NCBI GenBank assembly: GCA_964501415.1
Contig: CAZCSL010000024.1
Span: 1 to 21,077, forward strand
DNA length: 21,077 nt
Direction of reading: 5' to 3'
From: B1SED10-225 sp964501415
GTDB taxonomy: Bacteria; Bacillota_I; Bacilli_A; Izemoplasmatales; Izemoplasmataceae
The notes below the pieces were generated by a model. It had not been told where the DNA came from. It made no database searches and saw only the letters and a list, made by a program, of their open reading frames with translations. Below, piece by piece: positions 1-8,855 of this stretch. Each line of letters opens with the position of its first letter. Position 1 is the first letter of the stretch. Both the position numbers and the translations under genes were made by a program.

Positions 1-2
1 AA

Positions 3-470
3 GACGGCGTTTCTGTAGTAGCTTCTTCTATCAACGGCGATGGCGAACTGATTATTACCTTAAGCAATGGCGATACCTTAAACGTGGGTGAAGTCGTCGG
101 TACGGATGGTCAAGATGGAACCGATGGTTCTGATGGACAAGACGGTATTTCAGTCAGTGGTTCTACCATCAACAGCGATGGTGAACTGATTATCACCTTA
201 AGCAATGGTGATTCTATCAATGCCGGTGAAGTCGTCGGTACGGATGGTCAAGACGGCACTGACGGTACGGATGGAGAAGACGGCATCTCAATTACAGACT
301 CCTCCATTAACGATGATGGCGACTTGATTATCACCTTAAGCAACAATGATACCATCAACGTAGGTAATGTGATGGGTGAAGATGGCGCTTATGTAGAAAA
401 CAGTACCATTAACGAAGCGGGTGAGCTTATCTTTACTTTAAGTAGTGGTGAGACCATCAATGCTGGCAAT
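3..470 (+). repeat. Tandem coding repeats: strand modules with collagen-like GxD linkers
   Basis: Four successive coding modules start at about 3, 144, 282 and 384. The first two are spaced exactly 138 bases (46 codons) apart. A perfect 29-base direct repeat occurs at 87-115 and 225-253, beginning GGTGAAGTCGTCGG. The GxD tracts (99-146 and 237-284) are of the collagen-like triplet type. Copies 3 and 4 have lost the GxD linker and diverge more. The array continues past the left edge. Confidence 0.85.
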
Positions 471-3400
471 ATTGTACAAGAGACTGACTTAGAGATTGAT
501 TTTAGATATCATGACGGCACGCTTCAGTGGCGTTATTTAGATGGTAATTGGCATGATTTGACACCTAGTCAAGCAGATGAAGAAATCTACACCGTTAAAT
601 TCAAAGAACCCTTTAGTGGTACGTTAATTAAAGAAAAAGAAGTTAGCGAAAACACCCCCCTCGTTTTCCCCAGTGTGCAAATGATTGGGTATGATAACGT
701 CGGTTGGTTTTCTGATTTAAACTTTAATTACGAAGTAGAATATTATGATTATATCGAGAGCGACCTCACGCTTTATGTAAAATGGGAACGCGCCGAAGGA
801 CAAGGTTATGAATTAAGAGCTAAAGAAACCATAGATTATGATCGCATCTTATCTGGTATAGATAATGAAAGCCATCCAAGTCGTTATCATAGTCAACATG
901 TTTCAGGTGATTATACGATTGGCGTTGTGACAGGCAACCTTGATCATTACGCCACGTATCTATTCATTCCTAATACTTTGGATGGCAATCCGGTTGAAAT
1001 GATTGATGAAGAAGCCTTGGCGGATACAAACAATTTAAAAGAATTATTCTTACCCGCTAACTTGCATTATATTAGAGATTATGCTTTTTTAAGTAGTTCC
1101 ATCAACTTGATTCACTACACTTCTAAAGCACAACTAACCCATATCGGACATGGCGCGTTTGAAGCGTCAGATTTGCAATCCTTATTTGTTCCGCATTATG
1201 TAAAAATCATAGGCCAAAATGCCTTTAAAGATACGCATCAACTTGAAGAGGTAACTTTTGAGTCAAATTCACATCAAACCCCTGGGACCTTTAAAGGGGC
1301 TCTTTTGTTAAAACCGAGTGCCTTCAAAAACAGCGCGGTTGAAACGATAAACTTCCCGACCATCGCTGTGGAATTCTTATACAGAGATGGACCTGAAGGC
1401 CCTGATTTGAACCTTAGAGGGCGAGTCGGTGGGCTATATATTGCTGATGAAGCGTTTAAAAACACCGATAATCTTACAAACGTTGATTTACCTGAACAAA
1501 CCTTCCTCACCAGGCCCACAGTAACAAACTTTAATCCCTTACCTGATTATATCCTTGAGTTGTATCCTCAAACCAACGAAAGCATATTTCAAGGTTCTGG
1601 CTTAAAAACCATCCATATTCCTCTCCCAGACACGATTTCAGGGGCTGAACACCAAGTTGTCATACCGGATAAAATGTTTAAAAATACAGAAGATTTAGAA
1701 ACGGTGTCACTCGCGGAGGGCATTGAAAGTATTTGGCGAAACGCTTTTGAAAATAGCGCCATAGAGCATCTTGATTTACCCGACACGATTGGATATCTTG
1801 GGTTTGAAAGCACGTTTAAAAACACCCCAAACCTCCATTCAATTGCTTTGCCAGATCAGGTTGAAGAAATTAGTTTTGCCCTGTTTAAAGATTCTGGTTT
1901 ACAAGAAATAATCATTTCTAGTGATTCAAATTTAGAAACGATTAATAACTCAGCTTTTGAAAACAGTTCATTAGAATCTATTATACTGCCTGCATCTATC
2001 GAAACCATTGGGATTTCCGCCTTTAGAAACACCCAAAACCTAAGTAGCGTGATATTTGATGGCGAATATTTCAAGCATGATATTTCTATCAGACAAAGCG
2101 CCTTTAGAAATAGTGGTTTAGAAACCATCATTTTTCCTAATTCAAATGAAAACGAAGAACACGAGTTAACGTTTGAAAGCATGGTTTTTAAAGAAACGAT
2201 AAATCTATCATCGATAGATTTTCCCGATAATACCCATTTTTCAGGTTTTGCTACTCGTATGTTTAAAGGCTCAGGCATTGAAAGTATAACCGTTCCTAAT
2301 ACGATTATCAGTATCCCTGCGCAATGGTTCAAAAATACCCCGAATTTACGTACCGTCAACTTGCATGATGATATAACCACAATTAGTAGCGATGTCTTTA
2401 ATAATGCGCAAAGCTTAGAAAACATCACATTGCCAGAAGGCTTAGAATCGATTAGGGAAAGGGCTTTTAAAAATACTAATAACTTAGATAACTTAACCTT
2501 ACCAAAAACGGTAAGTGGAATTTCTCGAGAAGCCTTCAAAAATTCCAATCTACATACCTTTGATATTCCTGATGATTCTGCCTTAACAGACATTGGACCA
2601 AGCGTCTTTAAAAATGTGGAAAATCTCAGTAGTATTGCTTTACCTAATTCCCTTGAGACGATTGGCAGTGGCGCCTTTGAAAATACAGGTTTAGAAGCAA
2701 TCGTGATTCCACAAGCCGTCACCAGTATCAATGAAAACCTCTTTAAAGACGCTTCTTTCCTGCATACGATTGAACTACACGCAGATATTACAAGTTTAGG
2801 GGATAATGCCTTTGCGGGCACAACGAGCCTAGAAAGCATCACCTTGCCACCTCTAGATGATATGGAAGCCTTTGAAGACTTGTTTGCGGATTCTGCTGTT
2901 AGTGTGATAACCTTGACAATCGGGACACAAACCATTCCTGATAACTTGTTTAAAAACTTAACTTCATTAACACAAGTAAATTTACCTGATTCTATCGTAA
3001 GCATCGGTTCTCGTGCCTTTGAAAACACCGAAAACTTGCACACCCTTAACTTTGCGGGCACGGATGAAGTCAATCATGCCAATGATGCCCTAGAAATCAT
3101 AAGTGAGCGCGCCTTCGAAAATTCCGGTTTAGAAAGCTTACACTTTAGTCCAAACGCATCTTTAACTTTAATTGATGACAATGCATTTAGAGATGCAGCG
3201 ATTCAAGAAATCACCTTACCAAACAGTCTCACAGAAATTGGTTTATTTGCCTTTCTTAACTCAGATATTGAAACCGTCCATATCGATGAAGACTCAAGCT
3301 TAGAAAGCCTTGGCACCGGTTCTTTTGCCTACAGCAATCTAGAATCAATTTTTATCCCTGAACATGTTTCTTCACTACAAACATCAGCCTTCGGCTTAAT

Positions 3401-5372
3401 AGGCATCTTTGAGGGCTCTAACTTAAGTGACATAACGTTTGCCGATGATAGCACCTTAGAGCATATCGGCCGCAACACATTTGCTAATACCAACCTAAAA
3501 GAAATCACGATACCTCAGAGTGTCGAAACCATGCATCAAGATGTCTTTCTAGATACCGATATTGAAACCATTATCTTTGAAGGTATGAGATTTGAAGGCG
3601 TTATGGCCCCACAGGAAGTCGATGTGCCTGAGATGAGCTTTATAGATATAAATGCGGATGCCTTCCGTGGCCTTGATACTTTAAAAACCCTTGAGATTAA
3701 CCGCACCGTTGAAGATGGCTTATTGCCTGAGGGATTATTTGATGATTTAGACAACCTAGAAACCCTCATGCTGCCTATCAATCTTCAAACCCTTAACGCC
3801 GGGGCTTTAGCAAACAAAGAAAACCTAACCGATCTCGAACTGCCGATGAGTCTAAACGTCATTGAAGAAAGTACTTTTGAGAATACTGGTATCATATCGC
3901 TAACATTGCCTGCCACCTTACAACATATTGAAACTGCGGCGTTCCGTGATGCCTCTGATTTAGAAGAAATTATTTTCACAAGCGATGAAACCTTAGAAAC
4001 CATCGGTGAGGAAGCCTTTAAAAACACCGTGAGCCTAACGACTATTAAACTGCTTGATGGCGATGAAAACACCTTACCTAACAGTCTTATAGAACTCGGT
4101 GAAAGCGCCTTTGAAGGCAGTGGCATAGAAAGCCTAACCCTTAGAGAAGATGCCTTATTAGAAGAAATTCCAAGGGCTACGTTCCAAGACGCTAGCCTCA
4201 ATGAAATCACAATGCATGATGGCTTAGAAACCATTGGCAATATAGCCTTTATCAATACCCCTTTAGAAACGGTTAAACTCAGTGAAGGCTCTAACCTTAA
4301 TGAAATTAATGTCGGGGCTTTCAAAAACACCAGCCTGAGTAGTTTTTATCTACCTAGAGGCGTAGAAGTCTTGCCTTACACCAGAGGCATTAAAACCGTT
4401 TTCCCAACTGAATACCAACATAATGGTGTCTTTACCGGTAGTGATTTAGAAACCATTACCTTTGCGGAAGGCTCTTTACTAGAATCCATTGAAGCCTATA
4501 CGTTTGCCGATACCAATCTTACTGAGATTGACTTGCCAGATTACGTCGATTTCATCGGTGAATACGCCTTTAAAAACACTGATGTAGAATCATTAGAAAT
4601 AGCGCCTCAAGAAGGTGTCATGCTCACGCTAGAAGAAAAGGCCTTTAGCCAGATGAGTTCAATTAAAGAGATTAATATCACCGCCGATATGGAAATGTTA
4701 CCTCAAGGTGTATTTAAAGATTTGGACACCCTAGAAACGGTTGTACTTCCACAAACTATCACAACGATTCCAGCTGAAGCGTTTAAAAACACCGTTAGTC
4801 TAAATGATGTAACCTTATCCAGATCCTTAAGAACCATTGAAAGAAGCGCATTTGCCCATACCGGTTTAACAGCGTTAGACCTATCTAACGAGCACGATTT
4901 AACGCATATTGGTAGAGAGGCCTTTCTAGAAAGCGCACTTGAAAGCCTCACCTTACCTGCTAGCTTAGAAGAAATTGGCAGTAGAGCCTTCTATGGCAAT
5001 AGAGATCTTAGCGAAGTAGTCATCTTAGAGGTAGCTGAAAGCAACCTTGAAGTGATTAGCCATTACGCCTTTAAAGAAACCGCCATCACAGAATTTAGCG
5101 TCCCTCAAACATTGCAAGTCATTGGACGCGCCGCCTTTGCCAACACCCCACTAGAAACCTTTAACATCATAGAATCGGCTCAAGATGTACCCTTCCTTCA
5201 ACCTATTGATTTACCAAACTTTAGATCTGTCGACGATGAAATTGCACCCTTCTATAACGTCGATTTAGCACAATTAACCATTTATCTTTGGGATGAAGAG
5301 GCTTTTGATTTATTCTTAGCTGATGATCAATTAAGTATTTATGAAGAATATTATCAAGTTGTAGAAGATTGA
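3..5372 (+). CDS. Giant BspA-like leucine-rich-repeat surface protein with collagen-like N-terminal repeats (5'-partial)
   Basis: The reading frame is open to the left edge, so the true start, any signal peptide and any anchor lie upstream; the GTG at 84 is an internal valine. The visible 1,789 residues begin with four copies of a module of the type S-x-IN-x-x-GELIITLSNG-x-x-INAG (to about base 480), the first two separated by collagen-like GTDGQDGTDG tracts. A short QWRY/W-x-DLTP strand motif follows, then an InlB B-repeat-like (Listeria-Bacteroides repeat) domain at about 588-788 ending LTLYVKWE. From about 950 to 5200 run LRR_5/BspA-type repeats of about 23 residues (AF-x-N-T-x-L-x-x-I-x-LP-x-x-L-x-x-IG). 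There is no cysteine, no LPXTG and no C-terminal membrane helix. Such proteins are typically surface adhesins or glycan/host binders; that role is inferred. It ends with TGA just before a strong hairpin. Confidence 0.9.
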   Translation, partial: DGVSVVASSINGDGELIITLSNGDTLNVGEVVGTDGQDGTDGSDGQDGISVSGSTINSDGELIITLSNGDSINAGEVVGTDGQDGTDGTDGEDGISITDSSINDDGDLIITLSNNDTINVGNVMGEDGAYVENSTINEAGELIFTLSSGETINAGNIVQETDLEIDFRYHDGTLQWRYLDGNWHDLTPSQADEEIYTVKFKEPFSGTLIKEKEVSENTPLVFPSVQMIGYDNVGWFSDLNFNYEVEYYDYIESDLTLYVKWERAEGQGYELRAKETIDYDRILSGIDNESHPSRYHSQHVSGDYTIGVVTGNLDHYATYLFIPNTLDGNPVEMIDEEALADTNNLKELFLPANLHYIRDYAFLSSSINLIHYTSKAQLTHIGHGAFEASDLQSLFVPHYVKIIGQNAFKDTHQLEEVTFESNSHQTPGTFKGALLLKPSAFKNSAVETINFPTIAVEFLYRDGPEGPDLNLRGRVGGLYIADEAFKNTDNLTNVDLPEQTFLTRPTVTNFNPLPDYILELYPQTNESIFQGSGLKTIHIPLPDTISGAEHQVVIPDKMFKNTEDLETVSLAEGIESIWRNAFENSAIEHLDLPDTIGYLGFESTFKNTPNLHSIALPDQVEEISFALFKDSGLQEIIISSDSNLETINNSAFENSSLESIILPASIETIGISAFRNTQNLSSVIFDGEYFKHDISIRQSAFRNSGLETIIFPNSNENEEHELTFESMVFKETINLSSIDFPDNTHFSGFATRMFKGSGIESITVPNTIISIPAQWFKNTPNLRTVNLHDDITTISSDVFNNAQSLENITLPEGLESIRERAFKNTNNLDNLTLPKTVSGISREAFKNSNLHTFDIPDDSALTDIGPSVFKNVENLSSIALPNSLETIGSGAFENTGLEAIVIPQAVTSINENLFKDASFLHTIELHADITSLGDNAFAGTTSLESITLPPLDDMEAFEDLFADSAVSVITLTIGTQTIPDNLFKNLTSLTQVNLPDSIVSIGSRAFENTENLHTLNFAGTDEVNHANDALEIISERAFENSGLESLHFSPNASLTLIDDNAFRDAAIQEITLPNSLTEIGLFAFLNSDIETVHIDEDSSLESLGTGSFAYSNLESIFIPEHVSSLQTSAFGLIGIFEGSNLSDITFADDSTLEHIGRNTFANTNLKEITIPQSVETMHQDVFLDTDIETIIFEGMRFEGVMAPQEVDVPEMSFIDINADAFRGLDTLKTLEINRTVEDGLLPEGLFDDLDNLETLMLPINLQTLNAGALANKENLTDLELPMSLNVIEESTFENTGIISLTLPATLQHIETAAFRDASDLEEIIFTSDETLETIGEEAFKNTVSLTTIKLLDGDENTLPNSLIELGESAFEGSGIESLTLREDALLEEIPRATFQDASLNEITMHDGLETIGNIAFINTPLETVKLSEGSNLNEINVGAFKNTSLSSFYLPRGVEVLPYTRGIKTVFPTEYQHNGVFTGSDLETITFAEGSLLESIEAYTFADTNLTEIDLPDYVDFIGEYAFKNTDVESLEIAPQEGVMLTLEEKAFSQMSSIKEINITADMEMLPQGVFKDLDTLETVVLPQTITTIPAEAFKNTVSLNDVTLSRSLRTIERSAFAHTGLTALDLSNEHDLTHIGREAFLESALESLTLPASLEEIGSRAFYGNRDLSEVVILEVAESNLEVISHYAFKETAITEFSVPQTLQVIGRAAFANTPLETFNIIESAQDVPFLQPIDLPNFRSVDDEIAPFYNVDLAQLTIYLWDEEAFDLFLADDQLSIYEEYYQVVED
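3276..5159 (+). repeat. Tandem super-repeat of ~300-330 residues inside the LRR domain
   Basis: Two adjacent blocks, 3276-4271 and 4272-5159, align along their length over and above the 23-residue LRR period. Both start after an IG-x-x-AF-x-N-x-x-x-ET motif. Both then show F-x-GS-(N/D)-L-x-x-ITFA, a TFA(N/D)TNL-x-EI motif, (G)LLPEGLFDDLDNLET versus MLPQGVFKDLDTLET, and end IG-x-x-AF-x-NTPLET. Offsets between matching codons fall from 1023 bases (3411 to 4434) to 975 bases (3726 to 4701), consistent with one indel of about 16 residues. The divergence indicates an old duplication. Confidence 0.7.
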
Positions 5373-5387
5373 TTTAGCGTCATAAAA

Positions 5388-5424
5388 AAAAGACCCATTG
5401 AGTTTAAAATTCAATGGGTCTTTT
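5388..5424. terminator. Bidirectional rho-independent terminator
   Basis: A perfect 14-bp stem (AAAAGACCCATTGA at 5388-5401 with TCAATGGGTCTTTT at 5411-5424) encloses a 9-base loop. A-rich and T-rich flanks serve both directions. It lies between the convergent LRR gene and pntB. Confidence 0.93.
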
Positions 5425-5437
5425 CTATGAATAAACA

Positions 5438-6901
5438 TTAGTTTTCTTTATACGCTTTTACAATATCTTCTACGGCTTTTTTTCCGTCTCCAAATAACAT
5501 CAAGGTGTTATCTTTAGCAAATAGTGGGTTAGGAATACCCGCAAAGCCTGGAGATAGTGACCGTTTGATAACCACACACGTTCTAGCCTGATCGACATCT
5601 AATATCGGCATGCCAGAAATTTCTGAATCTGTTTCTCTGGCCAGTGGATTAACCACATCGTTCGCCCCAATCACAATGACGACATCGGTTTGCGCGAAGG
5701 TTGGATTGATAGAGTCTAAATCAAGCAATTTTTCATAAGGAATGCTTTCTTCAGCCAAAAGCACATTCATATGCCCAGGCATCCTGCCTGCGACGGGATG
5801 AATACCAAAGACCACTTCAACGTCTTGTTTTTCCAAGGCTTCTGTAAGCAATCTTACCGGTGTAGCTGCACGTGCCACAGCCATCCCATAACCCGGTACA
5901 ATGACCACGCGTTGTGCGCTTTCCAAGACCATCGCCACTTCTTCTGCGGAGGTTTGAGTAATTTTACCTTCATAAATGTCATCGCCACTAGTTGCACTCT
6001 TAGAAGCACCGCCAAACCCACCGAATAAAACATTAAGCAAGGAGCGGTTCATCGCTTTACACATAATCATCGTTAAAATAATTCCCGAGGCGCCCACCAA
6101 TGAACCGGCGATAATTAAGACCGTATTGCCAAGCACAAAGCCCGTCGCTGCAGCGGCCAACCCTGAATAAGAATTTAAAAGTGAAATCACCACAGGCATA
6201 TCCGCCCCACCGATTCCTATGACCAAAAGCACCCCTAAAATAAGAGCCAATAGCACCAAGAGCCAATACCAATAAAGCGTCTGTGGATTCATAATCACCA
6301 ATGCGGCAAACAAAATCGCACCCACAAAGACAAGGCCTTTAACCACTAAATCGCCTTTATAAACGACCGGTTTATCGGGGATGATTGCAAGGCCTTGTAA
6401 TTTAGCATAAGCGATAAAGCTACCCGATAAGGTTACCGCACCGATTAACCCCGATAACACCGTGGCAATCAGCATCGGTAAAAACAACGCATCAGCACCC
6501 TCTAAAAATAAGGCAAACCGGTAAAAGACACCAGCCACCAATAAAGAAGCACCGCCACCAAAACCATTAAAGATCGCGACCATTTGTGGCATACCGGTCA
6601 TCTTAACACTAAGGGCCGCATAAAGGCCAATCGCCGCACCCATTAAAATCGCCAGCACTAAGATATACCAGTATTGAAAATGCGCCACAATCGTTTCATT
6701 AGCCACATCGACGGTAAAGCCAAAATCGATAAAGGCGGTGAAAAAGGCTACCAACATACCAAGCGCGCCAATCATATTGCCTGAAGGCGCCGTTTTCGGT
6801 TTAGAAAGCCTTTTAATACCAATGATAAAAAGCACGGCACTAAAAAGATAAAATAGGGCGACCAATATCTCTTTTACATTTTCAAGCGTCTCATAGTTCA
6901 T
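5438..6901 (-). CDS. pntB: NAD(P)(+) transhydrogenase subunit beta (PntB)
   Basis: This is the membrane and NADP(H)-binding subunit of proton-translocating transhydrogenase, which couples hydride transfer between NAD(H) and NADP(H) to the proton gradient. Residues 1 to about 300 are hydrophobic domain II with family motifs such as IGGADMPVVISLLNSYSG (about 230-247) and MCKAMNRS (280-287). Residues about 325-487 form domain III: PGYGMAVARA (NADP-binding loop, 336-345), FGIHPVAGRMPGHMNVLLAE and IGAND-x-VNP. Length 487 is slightly above E. coli PntB (about 462). The residue aligning with E. coli beta-His91 is Asn112. Its ATG overlaps the pntAb stop by four bases (ATGA), with AAGGGG about eight bases upstream, so translation is probably coupled. 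It is the last gene of the operon, before the shared hairpin. Confidence 0.97.
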   Translation of the reverse strand: MNYETLENVKEILVALFYLFSAVLFIIGIKRLSKPKTAPSGNMIGALGMLVAFFTAFIDFGFTVDVANETIVAHFQYWYILVLAILMGAAIGLYAALSVKMTGMPQMVAIFNGFGGGASLLVAGVFYRFALFLEGADALFLPMLIATVLSGLIGAVTLSGSFIAYAKLQGLAIIPDKPVVYKGDLVVKGLVFVGAILFAALVIMNPQTLYWYWLLVLLALILGVLLVIGIGGADMPVVISLLNSYSGLAAAATGFVLGNTVLIIAGSLVGASGIILTMIMCKAMNRSLLNVLFGGFGGASKSATSGDDIYEGKITQTSAEEVAMVLESAQRVVIVPGYGMAVARAATPVRLLTEALEKQDVEVVFGIHPVAGRMPGHMNVLLAEESIPYEKLLDLDSINPTFAQTDVVIVIGANDVVNPLARETDSEISGMPILDVDQARTCVVIKRSLSPGFAGIPNPLFAKDNTLMLFGDGKKAVEDIVKAYKEN

Positions 6902-7194
6902 GATTTTTTCCCCTTAAACTTTTGTAACATCCGGTTGGAAACCACAAAACCGCCCACCACATTAATGGTCGCAAACAGCAAAGCAAAGGCGGCTAACAAA
7001 AACCACATAAAGCCCACATCTTCAAAACGCACTTGCGTTAAAACAATACCAACAGCCCCAACAATGGTAATGCCTGAGATGGCATTAGACCCGCTCATCA
7101 AGGGCGTATGTAAGGTTGCGGGTACTTTGGTAATAAGTTCAAACCCCAAAAATACCGCCATGGTAAAAATGGTAATCAAATAAATAATCGTCAT
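6898..7194 (-). CDS. pntAb: NAD(P) transhydrogenase subunit alpha 2, membrane part (PntAb)
   Basis: This 98-residue protein is the small membrane part of the transhydrogenase alpha subunit, separate from the NAD-binding part as in the three-subunit enzymes of Rhodospirillum and Thermus. It contains three predicted membrane helices (about 2-20, 38-55, 61-85) and the conserved LHTPLMSGSNAISG motif (about 28-41), which E. coli PntA carries in its C-terminal membrane region. The start overlaps the pntAa stop by four bases (ATGA at 7191-7194) and the stop overlaps the pntB start in the same way. This arrangement implies tight co-translation at fixed stoichiometry. Confidence 0.96.
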   Translation of the reverse strand: MTIIYLITIFTMAVFLGFELITKVPATLHTPLMSGSNAISGITIVGAVGIVLTQVRFEDVGFMWFLLAAFALLFATINVVGGFVVSNRMLQKFKGKKS

Positions 7195-8342
7195 GATGAA
7201 CTGCCTCCTTCTTTTGGTTTGATCGCTTCATGGGTGAAACTGCCGTCTTTAATAATGGCGGTTTTTTGAACGATATCGTCTTCAAAATTGATTGTTTTTT
7301 CGCCTTTTATAAAGAGGTTATTGATAAAGTTTGTGATGTTTTTTGAGTATAAGGCTGAGGCGTTATAAGCAAGCGTTGAGGGGATATTCAAAGGCCCCAT
7401 TATCTTGACGCCTTTGTGTTCTATCGTTTTACCCGCTTCAGTGAGTTCACAGTTACCCCCGCGCTCAGCGGCCAAATCGACGATCACGCTACCGACTTTC
7501 ATATTCTCTACCATCGCTTTAGTAATAAGCGTTGGCGCTTTTTTACCTGGAATATTGGCCGTGGTGATCACCACATCCTTACTCGATAGTTCTTCTAACA
7601 TCATCTCTCTTTGTTTTTGGTAAAAGGCTTCATCCATCTCTTTGGCATAACCCCCTTCACCCTCAGCGCTATCGAGTTCAAGTTCAATAAATTTAGCGCC
7701 TAATGAGGCGACTTGTTCTTTGACCTCAGGGCGCACATCATAAGCGCTAACCAAGGCCCCAAGTCTTTTAGCCGTGGCAATCGCTTGTAAGCCCGCCACA
7801 CCAACGCCTAAAATGAAAACATTGGCCGGGGTAATCGTCCCTGCGGCCGTCATCATCATCGGAAACATCTTAGCACTTTCACTTGCGCCTAAGATAACGG
7901 CTTTATAACCAGCCAAATTTGCCATGGACGATAAGACATCCATGCTTTGGGCCCGAGTCGTCCTAGGCATTAATTCTAAGGCAAAACTTTGCACCTTCTT
8001 GTCTTTTAACTGATCAAACGATCGATGGGGCCCATAAGGTTCTAATAGACCAATGAGCACCTGGTCCTTTTTTAAAGCGTCTATCAAGACTTTATCTTGC
8101 TTTTCTGATGCCGCTGCACGCACTTTAACAATAATAGTGCTTTTTTCTATAACGCCTTTGGCATCGTTATGGATGTTTGCGCCTTTTTCTTGATATGAAG
8201 TATCTTCATAACCCGCTTTTAAGCCAGCGTTTTTTTCCATTAAAATCTCATAACCCGCCTTTTTTAAAAGCGCAACATCTTTGGGTACCAACGCCACGCG
8301 TGTTTCGTTTTTGGCTTGTTCTTTCAATACGCCAATCACCAT
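7191..8342 (-). CDS. pntAa: NAD(P) transhydrogenase subunit alpha 1, NAD(H)-binding (PntAa)
   Basis: This is the cytoplasmic NAD(H)-binding domain I of transhydrogenase. It has an alanine dehydrogenase/PNT-type N-terminus (IGVLKEQAKNETRVALVP), the R-A-QSMDVLSSMAN segment (about 130-142), the Rossmann loop GVGVAGLQA (179-187) and the IPGK-x-AP / GSVIVDLAAERGGNCE motifs. An open frame continues 19 codons upstream to 8399. The start is placed at the ATG at 8342 because an excellent AAGGAGG lies seven bases upstream and the protein then begins exactly where the family does. The resulting 383 residues match split alpha-1 subunits. It is the first gene of the pntAa-pntAb-pntB operon; a -10 box lies at 8371-8376. 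Confidence 0.96.
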   Translation of the reverse strand: MVIGVLKEQAKNETRVALVPKDVALLKKAGYEILMEKNAGLKAGYEDTSYQEKGANIHNDAKGVIEKSTIIVKVRAAASEKQDKVLIDALKKDQVLIGLLEPYGPHRSFDQLKDKKVQSFALELMPRTTRAQSMDVLSSMANLAGYKAVILGASESAKMFPMMMTAAGTITPANVFILGVGVAGLQAIATAKRLGALVSAYDVRPEVKEQVASLGAKFIELELDSAEGEGGYAKEMDEAFYQKQREMMLEELSSKDVVITTANIPGKKAPTLITKAMVENMKVGSVIVDLAAERGGNCELTEAGKTIEHKGVKIMGPLNIPSTLAYNASALYSKNITNFINNLFIKGEKTINFEDDIVQKTAIIKDGSFTHEAIKPKEGGSSS

Positions 8343-8370
8343 AAAAAAACCTCCTTTTTCTATCCACCTT

Positions 8371-8376
8371 ATTATA
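8371..8376 (-). promoter_or_regulatory. Probable -10 element for the pnt operon
   Basis: A perfect TATAAT reads on the minus strand 28 bases upstream of the pntAa start codon. No good -35 is visible at 16-18 bases. The hairpin at 8439-8463 ends the preceding gene, so the operon needs its own promoter here. Confidence 0.5.
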
Positions 8377-8438
8377 GTATATAAGGGAAAAATAAGCATC
8401 TAATTGGCTTTATAAATTCCTTGCTTATTTATAATAAA

Positions 8439-8463
8439 AAAACTTTCCGTGATGGAAAGTTTT
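8439..8463 (-). terminator. Rho-independent terminator of the small membrane protein gene
   Basis: On the minus strand the 10-bp stem AAAACTTTCC / GGAAAGTTTT with a five-base loop is followed by a T-rich run (TTTTTTATTATAAAT). It lies just past the stop at 8476 and insulates the pnt operon. Confidence 0.9.
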
Positions 8464-8475
8464 AACTAGATAGCG

Positions 8476-8706
8476 TTAGTGGTCTTTGGCTTTGCGGTAA
8501 AGCTTTAAGGTTACAAATGAGGTGGCCGATATCCCCATAAATAAAAACGCCAAATGAAAGAGCGTCAACCATAAAAACACAATCCCTAAAAGCGCGACCA
8601 TGACAAATATAATATAGACATATAAGTCGAGCACGTTGTATCTAATCGCCAATATAATGGTAATGATAATCAATATCAGTAGTACGATAAGCTCTGGTCT
8701 GTCCAT
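8476..8706 (-). CDS. Small hydrophobic membrane protein, unknown function
   Basis: This 76-residue protein is almost wholly hydrophobic, with about three membrane segments: an ILLI-rich helix at about 5-24, then about 28-48 and 50-68. It has a short charged tail (KLYRKAKDH). No family is recognised. The frame can start at 8745, but GAGGT lies seven bases before the ATG at 8706 (four before the adjacent ATG at 8709), so the short form is preferred. It is monocistronic, with its own hairpin downstream and a divergent membrane protein gene upstream. Low-complexity hydrophobic proteins are hard to assign by eye; that it is translated is supported by the ribosome binding site and terminator. Confidence 0.65.
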   Translation of the reverse strand: MDRPELIVLLILIIITIILAIRYNVLDLYVYIIFVMVALLGIVFLWLTLFHLAFLFMGISATSFVTLKLYRKAKDH

Positions 8707-8795
8707 CATTTTACCTCGGTGGTTTGCTACGATATATTTTATCAAATAAATGATTCTTTGGGTATCATTAAATGCATAAATACGCTAAAAAGCTA

Positions 8796-8824
8796 TTGTC
8801 TTGCCTAAAAAATACTGCTATTAT
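8796..8824 (+). promoter_or_regulatory. Sigma-A-type promoter with extended -10
   Basis: TTGTCT (8796-8801), a 17-base spacer and TATTAT (8819-8824), preceded by TGC to give an extended -10. It lies about 30 bases upstream of the membrane protein gene starting at 8856. Confidence 0.7.
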
Positions 8825-8855
8825 AGAAATTGGATGAAAAAAATAAGGTGAAATG

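Noticed and set aside
1856..3073. 405-codon open frame antisense to the LRR gene, with further antisense frames at 1274-1519, 1589-1825, 3536-3781, 3785-4330 and 4703-4951
   Set aside because: These frames are by-products of the repetitive LRR codons: the same antisense phrases recur at each repeat. They have no ribosome binding site or family motif.
8343..8399. Upstream extension of pntAa to the ATG at 8399
   Set aside because: The extra 19 residues cover the ribosome binding site and -10 box, and family members start at the equivalent of the ATG at 8342.
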